Source: Chara braunii
Lineage: Eukaryota > Streptophyta > Charophyceae > Charales > Characeae
DNA: 27,460 bases
NCBI GenBank assembly: GCA_003427395.1
Contig: BFEA01000591.1
Location: forward strand, 833,704-861,163
Reading direction: 5' to 3'
Part shown: positions 18,766 to 27,401 of the stretch, piece by piece
Layout of the letters: each line of letters opens with the position of its first letter
Position numbering within the stretch: position 1 is the stretch's first letter
The notes under the pieces: generated by a model
The model's database searches: none
The model's input: the letters and a program-made list of their open reading frames with translations, nothing else
What the model was told of the DNA's origin: nothing
Program-made: the position numbers and the translations under genes

Positions 18766-20038
18766 AAGCATGACAGACTTGGGATATCATAGTAAAACAA
18801 TTCTGTTCCATCTGGATCTGATTTTTTTTTTGAATTAATCTCTGCGGGCGATTTCGTACCTATTTCCCTTTCATTTTTTTTTCCTCTCTCGTCTTACTTA
18901 CGTGACTGCCCATGACAAACAGGGGGGAGAACAGTGGATGCCAAGACAGGAAAAGCCCTTTCAAAAATGAATCTACCTGCATTTGTGGCTCCAAACGCAT
19001 GTACCTGATGGTAATCACGAGCTTTGCCGCTTTTCTCCTCGCCCCCCCCCCCTCCCTCCCCCCCCTACAACGCTAATCTCTGACTACATACGATAGGCCT
19101 CCCTGTGACAAACGGACAACACTAAAGTCCTTCCAGCAAAGCACTGTCCCACACTCTCGCGCTTGGTTTTTCCATAATGTTTCTGCCCTTTTATGTTATT
19201 GCAGCATCAAAACGAAATTATTAATTATCTACAGAGGCTGGATTAAAATATTTCATTATGGCCTGGCCTGGGGTGGTTCACGACTGAGAATAACTGGTGG
19301 TGTCTTGGCCAGCCGTGCAGCATCCCAAATTGGATCCCGCCCCCTCCATGTTGGTCTAACCAATCGCACTTCTGGCAAAGCTTGGCGCGCAGGGGGAAAT
19401 CAGGATCGGAAAAAAGATAGCTTGAGCTGCTGGTGGTCTAACCAATCAAAATTCAACCTCTCCAATTCTTCATAAACCCGACCAAGTGCGGGCCCCTTGA
19501 ATTTTCGACCTTTGTTCCACTGTTTTTACCTTGGGCACTAGGCCCAAATAATAAAAAAGGGTGTGGCGCTAGAGCGAATCACAATCTCGGTTCTAAATCC
19601 ACTTCAGGCAGCCCTCAAATACAACACATCCCCACCCGACCCAAAAGTTGGGTTGTATAGATTCATGATTTTCCTGGGTTTAGCACAACATTCGTGAAAT
19701 TGTGACTGAAACGAATTCAAAAACTCAAACCACGACAGTACCCTAGTTTTCCACTATGGTGCAGTCAGGAGTTTGGAGAATGCACTTCAGGCAAAAGTGC
19801 AATCAGACTCCTTCTCATTCACACTTTTCATGCATGTAAACAGTAGCGCAGCAAACTGGCGACATGCACCCACTCCAAACTCAGAGATATGGCATCCAGA
19901 TACGAGTTCCCTTTCAATTGGCTATGGCGACTCAGCGCCCAAACAACTCACTGTTCACATACACCGGATCACCTTGGACACCCCACACGCAACTCTCCGA
20001 ACACTCACACACACACACGTTGAACCTCATCTACAGCT
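18766..20038. other. Interval without a clear gene; CCAAT-containing repeats
   Basis: A C run lies near 19,043-19,072. TGGTCTAACCAATC occurs exactly at 19352-19365 and 19434-19447, each with a CCAAT pentamer and a small TTGGT/ACCAA dyad. A short (CA)n lies near 20,005-20,018. If the gypsy element to the right kept its 3' LTR, part of this interval could belong to it, but no matching second copy exists in the window to prove that. Confidence 0.45.
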
Positions 20039-20176
20039 ATGGCGGCAATAGCCACTGCTATGCTATCGCTACGCTATGCCCTTCTCTCTCGCCCACTTCG
20101 TCCTTCGGGCTCACTGCGGACCTCCTTGCGGACAAGTCGCTGTGGCAACGCTTCCGCATGGCTCACGGAGGAATGA
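20039..20176 (+). CDS. Small ORF with targeting-peptide-like composition (uncertain)
   Basis: A 45-codon frame starts at CTATGGCGGC, a good plant start context. It begins MAAIATAMLSLRYALLSRPL and continues Ser/Arg/Ala-rich, with no acidic residue until its last two positions, as in organelle-targeting peptides. It ends at TGA 20174 with no convincing 5' splice site before it. A TATA-like box on the opposite strand (20201-20208) suggests the DNA could instead be the LTR of the minus-strand gypsy element. I keep it only as a candidate. Confidence 0.2.
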   Translation: MAAIATAMLSLRYALLSRPLRPSGSLRTSLRTSRCGNASAWLTEE

Positions 20177-20200
20177 AAGAAAGGTTGGGCGCTGCCTCTT

Positions 20201-20208
20201 GATTTATA
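20201..20208 (-). promoter_or_regulatory. TATA-like box on the minus strand
   Basis: TATAAATC on the minus strand lies about 490 bases beyond the pol stop codon, where the 3' LTR of a gypsy element would be. It is compatible with a U3 promoter but unproven. Confidence 0.25.
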
Positions 20209-20532
20209 CTTCTGAAACTCGTTGGTCTGCCCTCTTCCATCGGCCCAGTGGTGCTCACAGTCCCTTGTGGTACTTGCTGGACCGAACTGGGACTGACAAG
20301 ACCTTGCCACTGACTGAGTGGGGACTTACTGCTAACCTACCACCGTCATATTGCAAGTGCACTGCATTTTAGTCCACCACTTGACTCACCACTTGCCCAC
20401 TTGCTGACCTTCTAGAAGGCTACAGCTAGGACTTCTAGACTTCGCTAAGACTTTTATCCTACAAGTCTACAGATGGAACCTCTGCTACCTACGGACCTAG
20501 GACAACCTATCAACTGTTTACGAATACACAGG

Positions 20533-20701
20533 TCACAGGTTCAACTCTCGGGGTCTACACCTGTATTGTACACAGGTAGGGCATGGTCTAGGGATCGAAC
20601 CCTCGGATCTGCGTCTGCTACTGCAAAGAGGTGAAAACCGTTTCACTCCCGCCGTCCTAAATTCGATGTCCTCCCATAAGATTTCAGTCCAAGGCAAGAC
20701 C
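20533..20701 (-). other. Sequence just downstream of gypsy pol, with B-box-like words
   Basis: Follows the pol stop. The minus strand contains GGTTCGATCCC (20591-20601), identical to a tRNA B box. The plus strand contains GGTTCAACTCTC near 20,537. No A box at proper distance was confirmed. A polypurine tract candidate (GGCGGGAGTGAAACGG on the minus strand, near 20,640-20,655) is the likeliest place for the 3' LTR to begin, but no LTR boundary can be fixed. Confidence 0.3.
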
Positions 20702-21196
20702 TTAACCCTTCTTATCACGCTCATAGCCTCTGACTATGTCGGGAGCTGTTTCTAGAAGTTATGTCCTTGTAAACCAGCGGTCATCTTCCGGTTCCTGATA
20801 AGCAAACCGGACCTTGTATTGTTTCTGGGGACGACTTCTACCTCCTGTTCTAAACACATCCTCACCTACAATGTCGTCAATGTCATAACTTCCGTTCATA
20901 TCCGGGATGATCATGGATCTTCTTGAAGGGAACTGTTGACTTGTGACACATGACAACAACTTTGAGGCATGAAATACAGGATAAGTGTGGAGGTGCGCTG
21001 GAATCTCTATAGTGTAGGACGGTCCATCCTCACCACCCTTGACTTCTAGAACCGGCCACGGTCCTCTATATGCAGGTAGTAACTTTTGTGAGATGTTATC
21101 CTCAGGTGCAAACTCTTTAGACTTGACCCTGACTAAGCCGCCTACCTTGAACTGCGATGGGCGACGGTGCTTATTAGCATGTTCTATCACTCTATG
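20702..21196 (-). pseudogene. Gypsy integrase C-terminal part and chromodomain-like tail
   Basis: From 21196 the frame reads HRVIEHANKHRR, GGLVRVKSKEFAP, KLLPAYRGPWPVLEV and YTIEIPAHLHTYPVFHASKL, the usual C-terminal integrase module ending in the (P)V(F)H-x-S-x-L block. YDIDDIVGEDVFRTG and QYKVRFAYQEPEDDRWFTR then resemble a chromodomain (Y-x-V-E-x-I-L, Y-L-V-K-W, x-x-x-W-x), although the aromatic cage is poorly preserved. Chromodomains of this kind steer insertion into heterochromatin. An in-frame TAA at 20759-20761 precedes the apparent true stop, TAA at 20702-20704. Confidence 0.8.
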
Positions 21197-22051
21197 CTAG
21201 GCCTTCCTGAGGATCTCAACAACTGTTGCTATCTCTTTCTCGTGCTGTATCGCGAAGTCCCTGGTACCGGGCGATAACCTGTGAATCTAATCTCGATTGA
21301 GCCCTTCCAACGGTCTGCGTGGTCTAAAGGACTTATGCAACTCATTGGGAGTGTGGCAAGTAGACAGGTGCACACAATTGTTATAAGCACTAACTACCTT
21401 GGGTAACATCTCGTCCCAGTTGATCTGATCTAGTCTAATGTACATGCGCAGAACTTGCTACAGGATTTTGTTCATCTATTCAGTCTGACCGTTAGTTTCT
21501 GGATGGCGGTCAGACAGCATCAACAACTTTCTCCTATAGACTCTCATAAGTTCCTACCAGTTCTGGTTGGTGAAGCGGCTATCTCTATCGCTAACTATCG
21601 ACAACGGGACTCCATGTTCACTGACCCAAAAATTAAAAAACTTCTGAATAACTAATTCGGTACGAGCCTCAGCAGGCAAAGCAATAAAAACAGCATATTT
21701 ACTAAAACGGTCATCTATGACCAGGACTTGGCTCTTGCCATGCCTACTCTTGACCTGAATATCCATGAAGTCTATGGACATTGAGTCTCCAGGCTGATCA
21801 GGAATAGGCAGCGGTCTAAGAAGACCTAGGGGTGCCCGCGTGGTAGTCTTATTCCTCTGGCACACCTTACAACTCCGAACATACTCTATGTTGTCATTCT
21901 TCATCCCTGGTCAGGTGTACGCACGCATTAGATTGACTAATGTCTTTTGCCAACCAAAGTATCCCTCTGTGTCATGGCATTCCCCTAAGATCAGACTGCG
22001 AATTTCCTCACTGTTGGGAATGCATGGGCGGTCGAATGCATCGTCTTCTCA
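21197..22051 (-). pseudogene. Gypsy integrase, zinc-binding and catalytic core
   Basis: The catalytic triad is complete: Asp in SIDFMD (21770-21772), Asp in VSDRDSRF (21587-21589) and Glu in TNGQTE (21479-21481), giving D-60-D-35-E spacing, the standard for Ty3/gypsy. In the N-terminal zinc module the CxxC pair is present (SCKVCQ) and the first His is in ECHDTEG, but the second His position is Tyr (GYFGW). The frame is interrupted by TGA at 22049 and 21911 and by TAG at 21554, 21476, 21458, 21287 and 21197, with no frameshift. The protein inserted the cDNA into the genome. The stops alone make it inactive. Confidence 0.88.
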
Positions 22052-22620
22052 AACGACAATCCTTCTGTAGTACGGTAGTGTTTCGGTCTCTGGGGCCTCC
22101 TTAACTCTCTTGAGGAGGTCACTATAGATAGGGTCTTGCGCATACGCTTGCCTCACTTTCTCCTGCAGGTCTCTCCCTATATCTAGATAGTGTACTATGG
22201 CTCCAAAGTAGTCTGATCTCCTACTCAGAGCATCCGCAACTACGTTGTACTTGCCCTTCACTGACTTAAGCTCAAAGTCATACTGGTCTATGTCAGCGGC
22301 CCACCTAGTTAACTTAGGTGTCATCTTGGCCTGAGTCTTTAACCATCGAAGCATTTCATGGTCAGAATACACTTTGAAGTGCCTCCCTAGCAGGTAATGC
22401 TTCCAATGCTCTAAAGCCTGCCTGAGAACGTAGAGTTTTCTCTCATACGTGGAGGTGGCTATTTTCTCTGAAGGCATCATCGCGGACATGAACTTTACGG
22501 GTTTGTAACCATTGCCATCGTCTTGTTGCAACACGGCGCCTACAGAGACGGATGAGCTACTTTGAGGACAGGATACTCTATTAACGCGCGCTTCAATCTC
22601 TTTAGCGTAGACGTACAATC
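22052..22620 (-). pseudogene. Gypsy RNase H with internal deletion
   Basis: The recognisable part begins VGAVLQQDD and continues FMSAMMPSEKIATSTYERKL, WKHYLLGRHFKVYSDHEML, LTRWAADIDQYDFELK and KYNVVADALSRR, all typical. The segment expected between LKVAHPSL and VGAVL, including the first catalytic aspartate of the (T)TDAS motif, is missing. At the junction (about 22,550-22,560) the frame changes, so a deletion of roughly 35 bases is inferred. The enzyme degraded the RNA of the RNA-DNA hybrid. Confidence 0.82.
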
Positions 22621-23478
22621 TTTGTCCCACTGCCAGATTGCTTCTTTCTTAAGCAACCTGCGTAAGGGAGCGACGAAAGTAGAGAAGTTCCTTACAAACT
22701 TCCTACAGTAATTAGCTAGGCCTAAAAACGACCGCAACTCTGTCAACGTGAGGGGCGTCGGCCAGTCTCTAATTGCCGCTATTTTACTGTCCTCCGGTTT
22801 GTTCCCATCTCCGTCTAATACGTGGCCCAAGTACAAAACTTGTGTCTTGGCCCACTCGCACTTCTTTGCGTTGATCTTGAAGTTTGACTCTCTCAACTTC
22901 TCCCAGACCTGTCTCAGATGACCCTGATGTTCTTGGAGGGTCTTGCTAAAAACTAAAATGTCATCTAAATAAACTACTACAAACTAGTCTAACCACGGCC
23001 TAAACAGATCGTTCATATATCGCTTAAACGCTGTTGGCGCATTAGTCAGTCCAAAGGGCACCATTATAAACTCATAATGCCCGTAACGAGTCCGAAACGC
23101 AGTCTTGTACTGGTCATCAGGATGGACTTCTATCTGATGGTATCCGGACTTCAGTTCTATCTTAGAGAAAAACTTACAACCCTGCACCCGATCTAGAAGA
23201 TCGTCTATCCTGGGCAGCGGTTCGACATTCTTCACCGTAATCGCATTCCAACCCCTATAGTCTATGCACATACGAAAGTCTCCTTCCTTCTTGGGGTCAA
23301 ACAAGACAGGTGCTCCAAAAGGAAATGAACTTGGCCTGATCCAACCGTTCTCTAGGAGCTCGTCTAACTGCTTGCGCAGCTCCTCTAACTCTCTCGGGGA
23401 CATCCAACAGACTGCTCCCTTATGAGTTTTACTGCGAGGCTCTATCTCTATCCTGTGCTGGATGGGTCGCAACACTTC
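22560..23478 (-). pseudogene. Gypsy reverse transcriptase, motif A Asp replaced by Glu
   Basis: The order [86 protein letters not shown] and VVVYLDDILVFSK is that of Ty3/gypsy reverse transcriptase. The catalytic YLDD box (22960-22971) is intact. In motif A the expected Asp of FSKIDL is Glu (23155-23157). TAG at 22984-22986 lies four codons before YLDD. TAG at 23488 and TGA at 23479 interrupt the link to protease. The domain copied the element RNA into DNA in the particle. Confidence 0.9.
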
Positions 23479-23490
23479 TCATGTTGGCTA

Positions 23491-24366
23491 CTCAGTCAAG
23501 TCTTTGAAATCCTCCAACAACTTGACAATGGTTGGATCTGTGGAACTATCATTTTCCTTAGCCTCAGTGACAGGCCTCACATACACTACAAAGACCTGGT
23601 CCTCTAATTGCTCCTTTTTCACTAGTCGCGCGAACGCCGGAACACTTAGACAGCAGTGTGCCAGAGTGGTACCTACACCTGACACATGAAACAGGCGGGC
23701 GGTCTTAACCTCGCCTGACAGATTAGGGAGCCTACACTCATGCTCTCTCAAGTGGAGTGTGGTCCTTGCTGCCTCTCCCCAATCCATTCCTAACATCATG
23801 TCGAAAGGAAGGTCATCCTCTACGAGGTGAGTCAGGAAATGGAGAACTTTCTCCACCTTCCCATCCTTCTCTAGGCGAAAGTACGCCTGGACTCCCTCTA
23901 CGTAGTCTTCAACACGCATTGTGCGGTTGTCTACGAGGACACTGATTATAGGGTCTGTCAACTTTTGGACTTTCAATCCTAGCCTCAGCTTCTTCAGCGC
24001 TCTACGGCTAATAGAACTACGGGTGGCCCCCGAGTCTATAAGGGCCCCTACTCTACTTCTAAACACGTCTACATCTACCAAGGTTAGTTGTTCCTTACTC
24101 TCCTTCTTCATTTTGGCCCAGGCTGAGATCCTCTCCTCCAGCTCTTCTGCCACACCTGTGAGGGACGTGCCTAGAGAGACGCTAACACAAGAAGTCTTTG
24201 GACAGCTAGCTAGGCACGGACCTGCAACCTCTGCCACAGGCTCATGTGGTTTGCGAGTTTCCTGTTCGCGCGCGCTCGCTTCCCCACATGGCCTTGAAGT
24301 AGGGGCAGTTGCGACCCCTACTGGCGGCTGCCTTGTGATTGCTGGGCAGCCCATCGGGCCTGTCTA
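23491..24366 (-). pseudogene. Gypsy aspartic protease region
   Basis: The frame is open without a stop from about 24366 to 23491, the longest intact stretch of the element. ALIDSGAT has its DSGAT at 24022-24036, the active-site loop of retroviral-type proteases, preceded by VDVDVFRSRVG. The later DMMLGMDW is the conserved hydrophobic-Gly flap partner. The protease matures Gag-Pol. Relative to Gag this frame is -1, and the two overlap by about 45 bases (24,318-24,366). The overlap might be a natural frameshift junction or simple decay. No clear slippery heptamer was seen. Confidence 0.85.
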
Positions 24367-26280
24367 TATTTAGGACAAAATTTAATAACGTGGGTCGGGT
24401 CACCACAAAACACACATTGACCCACGTCCACTCGTTCCTGCCATACACACTGGTCCAAGCCTAAATCTTCTCAGGACCTGCCCTGTGGCAAGCCTGGGTG
24501 CCATCCTCCTTGAGGTGCTCTTCCACCTCGTCGCTGTGGGGACCGGCAAGAACCCTGACGATTTGGCGGGGGACCTTGACCCCTACCTCCCACTTGGCGG
24601 TTCCCTTGTGCGCCCGGTCCTCGACCTCCCATGGCCTGGCCCCTTTGGCCCTGGCCTCCTCCTCTACTTTGCGGCCTCCTTCCAGCCGCGACAACAGTGT
24701 AGGACCTCCCCTGCCCCACGCTACTGTCCTGCTCCTCGAGACCCCACTCAATCTGCCTATACGGGACCTCATCTGTACCACCTTCCTCTAAGGTAAGGAT
24801 CATGTGATCCTTGGCCTTGGCCCTCCCTTGGCCTGAGATGGTACGACCCTTCCACTTCTTCCCCTTATCCAGGTCCTTATGCCAGAAAGTGCTAACTGGC
24901 ATGGACTTTGACTCATATAGGACCACTTCTCTACTCAACACATCATAAGTGATGCCGGCCTGTTGAGACTTGTCAAAGAAGTGCCCACGCAGGGCCTCTA
25001 GCATGGCATGATAGAACAACTGGAGCAACTGGGTCTCAGTGACCCCATGGTCTGGGATGACTACTAAGTCGTCCATGAAGCCCTTGAGTGCACTTGCACT
25101 CCTCCACTGTCGCGAGTGGATTGTCTGCAACTTATCAGAGGCCCTGACGCCTCTCGTTGGATCAGCAAATCACTCCCTCAGGAGCTTGAAGAATTGAGGA
25201 AGGGGGGTGACTTTAGAGTATGCAACCAGGTTGTTTTCGCAACCGGCTGCGCGCGCAAGGGGATCTGGCAAAACTGACTACTTCATCTTTGAGGGCCTAG
25301 AAGGCAACGAGAACTTGCTCCTCGGTCAGGATGTGCTGTAGATACACGTAACTATGCACACTAGCCTCCCAATTATCAAAGTTCTCCTCCTCCTTCCCTC
25401 CATAGGCATCCGGGAATTTCAGCTTAACAGGCTCCTTACGGGGCCTGGCCTCACCCTTTACAGCGACTATCGCTTTGGCACCTTTGATGACGCCCTCGCA
25501 CTACTTTCCCACGTTGTCTCTCAACCGTCTAACTTTCCCTCCTAGGTGGGTAACCATCTCGCGCGCAAAATCCAGAAACCCGAACCACATGGCCTTTAGG
25601 GCTACCTCCTGAGCTCTATTGGCTTGGCGTTCTTCCATCCACGCGGCACTCAACACCTCCAGGTACCCCAACACCTTACCCCATTTGGCCGAGTCGTCTG
25701 CCTGAGCTTCCACCTCCTGCCTACAATCCTTCATCTTCGCCACCTCCTGCGGTCAACCTGTTAACCTCATCCCTCCTTCTCTTCTTCTCTCTCTTCATTC
25801 TCAATTTCCACTCCAACTTTTTCTCCTTCTCTTTCTCTTGTCTTTCCAGGCGGTCCTCCATTGTCGCAAGCTCCTGGGCTAACGCATCCCTCTCGTCCTG
25901 AGGCACATAGAACTCTCCTCATCTTCCCCCAATGATAAGTTAGCTATCCACTCGCTAATCTTTTTCTCCATCTCTGCATCTTCATCCCTTTTCGTGCCAC
26001 TGCTCTCCTCTCTACTTTCAATACACATCCTTTCTTTTTCTTCTTCTGCCGCCGCTTCCTCTTCAACAGCCTTTCTCTTCTCTTCCTCCTCCTATTGAAC
26101 CCTCTTCATCTCCTCCTCCAATGTCTTCATCTTAGCCGTCTGCTCCTCTGCGATAACCTTTAACTTCGCCTGTTTCTGGAGCTCTTTCCTCTCCTTATTT
26201 TCTCTTACTAAGGCGGGCATCTTTCCTTGCTGCTCAGGGGTGTAGGGGCTAGTACTTTTCCCACTACGCAAGTCCACCAT
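24318..26280 (-). pseudogene. Gypsy gag with coiled-coil N-terminus and CCHC knuckle
   Basis: Start chosen at ATG 26280 (MVDLRSGKSTSPYTPEQQ), the first in the frame that leads into coding sequence. There follow a long Glu/Lys-rich coiled coil (about 25,770-26,200), the capsid-like part (KLKFPDAYGGKEEENFDNWE near 25,400; RGVRASDKLQTIHSRQW; LLQLFYHAMLEALRGHFFDK), a Gly/Arg/Gln-rich basic segment (24,480-24,680), and a perfect zinc knuckle CVFCGDPTHVIKFC (CX2CX4HX4C, about 24,372-24,413). Breaks are TAG at 26092, 25501 and 25297, TGA at 25170 and 24471, and single-base shifts near 25,915, 25,747 and 25,260. TAG 24318 may be the real stop or another lesion. Gag builds the particle and binds the RNA. 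Confidence 0.85.
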
Positions 26281-26867
26281 GGTGATAGGTGCACAATCAG
26301 GAGGATTCCACTCCTCACCACTTAGACTCTAACCCCTGACTGACAGACCTACTGACTCAATCTAAGACTCACAGAATCCAGACAGGGATCCTGCAAACTA
26401 GGGTCTCTAGCCAAGACCTAACTATGGCTATTACTATTAGACCTGTTGCTGATCAGGAGGCATTTAAGGAGATCCCCGGTAACTCCTCAGGAATTATTTA
26501 ACGTCGTAGAGAGGACGACGCGATCAGCAGGTCTCTCAACACTTGGCCTGTTGTGCAGCCCACAACTCGGATTTTGGGCCTACTGTGCCACACCGAGCAG
26601 CCCGCCGGTCAGTACCGGTCCTTGGGAGGGTTAGGCCTCCGGGACAGTCAAGTCGTCAGACACAATCTTTAGCCCTACTCAACCCGTGTGGGTTTGGTCA
26701 ACAAGGCCCTATCCTTTACCCGCAGAGTACTATCACCAAGACAGAAGAGGCTCAATGCAGAAAGAAGAGACAAACTGATTGGACTCAACAAGTACCATAG
26801 GGTGTGTGCACATCTATAGGGCGAGGGGTAAGCTTAAGGCTTGGCGAGATTATACCGGCCCCAACTT
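26281..26867. other. Interval between gypsy gag and a putative host promoter
   Basis: The part next to 26280 should be the gypsy leader, but neither a primer-binding site complementary to a tRNA end nor an LTR end was recognised. Isolated GGTCA-type words occur at 26607-26612 and 26696-26702, preceding the dense array that starts at 26868. No gene was seen. Confidence 0.5.
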
Positions 26868-27032
26868 GGTCAACGTCTTGGTCAACGTCTTTGGTCAATG
26901 CCGATCATCGCTGCGGTCAACCCCCGGTCAGCTCCGGTCAACGCCGGTCACACCTCCGATCAACTCCTGGTCAACCTTTGGTCAACTTCCGGTCAACGCT
27001 TGGTCAACTCTCCCGGTCCAGGCCGCGGTCAA
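26868..27032. promoter_or_regulatory. Phased array of GGTCAA (TTGACC, W-box-like) motifs
   Basis: Ten exact GGTCAA hexamers start at 26868, 26880, 26893, 26915, 26936, 26969, 26980, 26991, 27002 and 27027. Degenerate units fill the gaps (26903, 26926, 26946, 26958, 27015). Spacing is 10-13 bases, mostly 11, while the intervening bases vary. On the minus strand each is TTGACC, the W-box core recognised by plant WRKY factors. The array ends about 135 bases before the start codon of the gene to its right, so it may be a promoter element. It could also be an old minisatellite without function. Confidence 0.6.
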
Positions 27033-27034
27033 CT

Positions 27035-27167
27035 ATAGCTGTCGGCTTCTCCTTCCCTCACCAACCTTCCTCTTCCCTTCACCTTCCTCGCGTCCTTTCA
27101 CCCTGCTGTCTCCTTTCTCTTTCTCTTTTTTTCTTTTTTTGATCGGCTCTCTCTTCACCTCTGGGCT
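27035..27167 (+). promoter_or_regulatory. Pyrimidine-rich core promoter or 5' leader
   Basis: The plus strand is almost all C and T (for example CTCTTTTTTTCTTTTTTT near 27,123) up to the ATG at 27168. Such Y-patch and CT-rich leaders are common directly before plant nuclear coding sequences. No TATA box was found. CTATAG at about 27,033 is a weak candidate. Confidence 0.4.
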
Positions 27168-27297
27168 ATGGCTTCCCTCACTCTGCTCGGTCTCTCCCCC
27201 TCTGTCCTTTCTCTCCCTCCTTCGTTACTCCATGGTGGAGCTCCGCGGTTATGGCCGCAATCTTCTTCTTCGTGGAACTGCACGGCTCACTTCACAG
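27168..27297 (+). CDS. Putative first exon of a plastid-targeted host protein (partial)
   Basis: ATG at 27168 in the context GGGCTATGGCT opens 43 codons beginning MASLTLLGLSPSVLSLPPSL and ending WNCTAHFT. The peptide is rich in Ser, Leu and Pro, starts MAS and has no acidic residue, the usual look of a chloroplast transit peptide. The exon ends ACAG followed by GTATGT, a near-ideal plant 5' splice site in phase 1; without splicing the frame would stop at TGA 27303. The mature protein lies beyond the window, so its function is unknown. A second start at 27230 in another frame (MVELRGYGRNLLLRGTARLT) is also open to the same donor and is the main alternative. The position after a motif array and a CT-rich leader supports a real gene. 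Confidence 0.5.
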
Positions 27298-27401
27298 GTA
27301 TGTGACAACCAAACTTGTATCGCTCACCTCTCTCTCTCTCTCTCTCTCTCTCTCGCCGTAACGATATCTCCAGCGCAACAGGTACGTAGTAAACCAACCT
27401 T

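Larger units (their letters stand above)
20702..26280 (-). mobile_element. Ty3/gypsy (chromovirus-like) LTR retrotransposon, internal region, inactive
   Basis: Reading leftward from 26280, the internal region encodes Gag with a CCHC zinc knuckle, aspartic protease, reverse transcriptase, RNase H, integrase and a chromodomain-like tail. Integrase after RNase H defines Ty3/gypsy order. It carries about 17 in-frame stops, at least three single-base frameshifts in gag and a deletion in RNase H, so it is dead. No pair of LTRs or primer-binding site could be identified. Leader sequence to the right of 26280 and sequence to the left of 20702 are not similar to each other, so at least one LTR is missing, eroded or outside the window. 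Confidence 0.92.

Noticed and set aside
19250-20700. A complete 3' LTR of the gypsy element
   Set aside because: A TATA-like box and a weak purine tract fit, but no sequence to the right of gag (26.3-27.4 kb) matches it, so LTR identity cannot be shown.
24318-24366. A canonical -1 slippery site
   Set aside because: The overlap contains no X-XXY-YYZ heptamer that I could find.
22049-24373. Plus-strand frames opposite gypsy pol
   Set aside because: The minus-strand frames carry protease, reverse transcriptase, RNase H and integrase motifs. The plus-strand ones are shadows.
20702-26280. An altered genetic code in which TAG means Gln
   Set aside because: TGA and TAA also interrupt the frame, gag has single-base shifts, RNase H lacks a catalytic segment, and other decayed elements in the window carry TAA stops. 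Ordinary decay explains the pattern.
26868-27032. A CRISPR-like array or tandem protein-coding repeat
   Set aside because: The units are only six or seven bases with spacers of about four or five bases, in a eukaryotic context. Frames through it merely translate the repeat.
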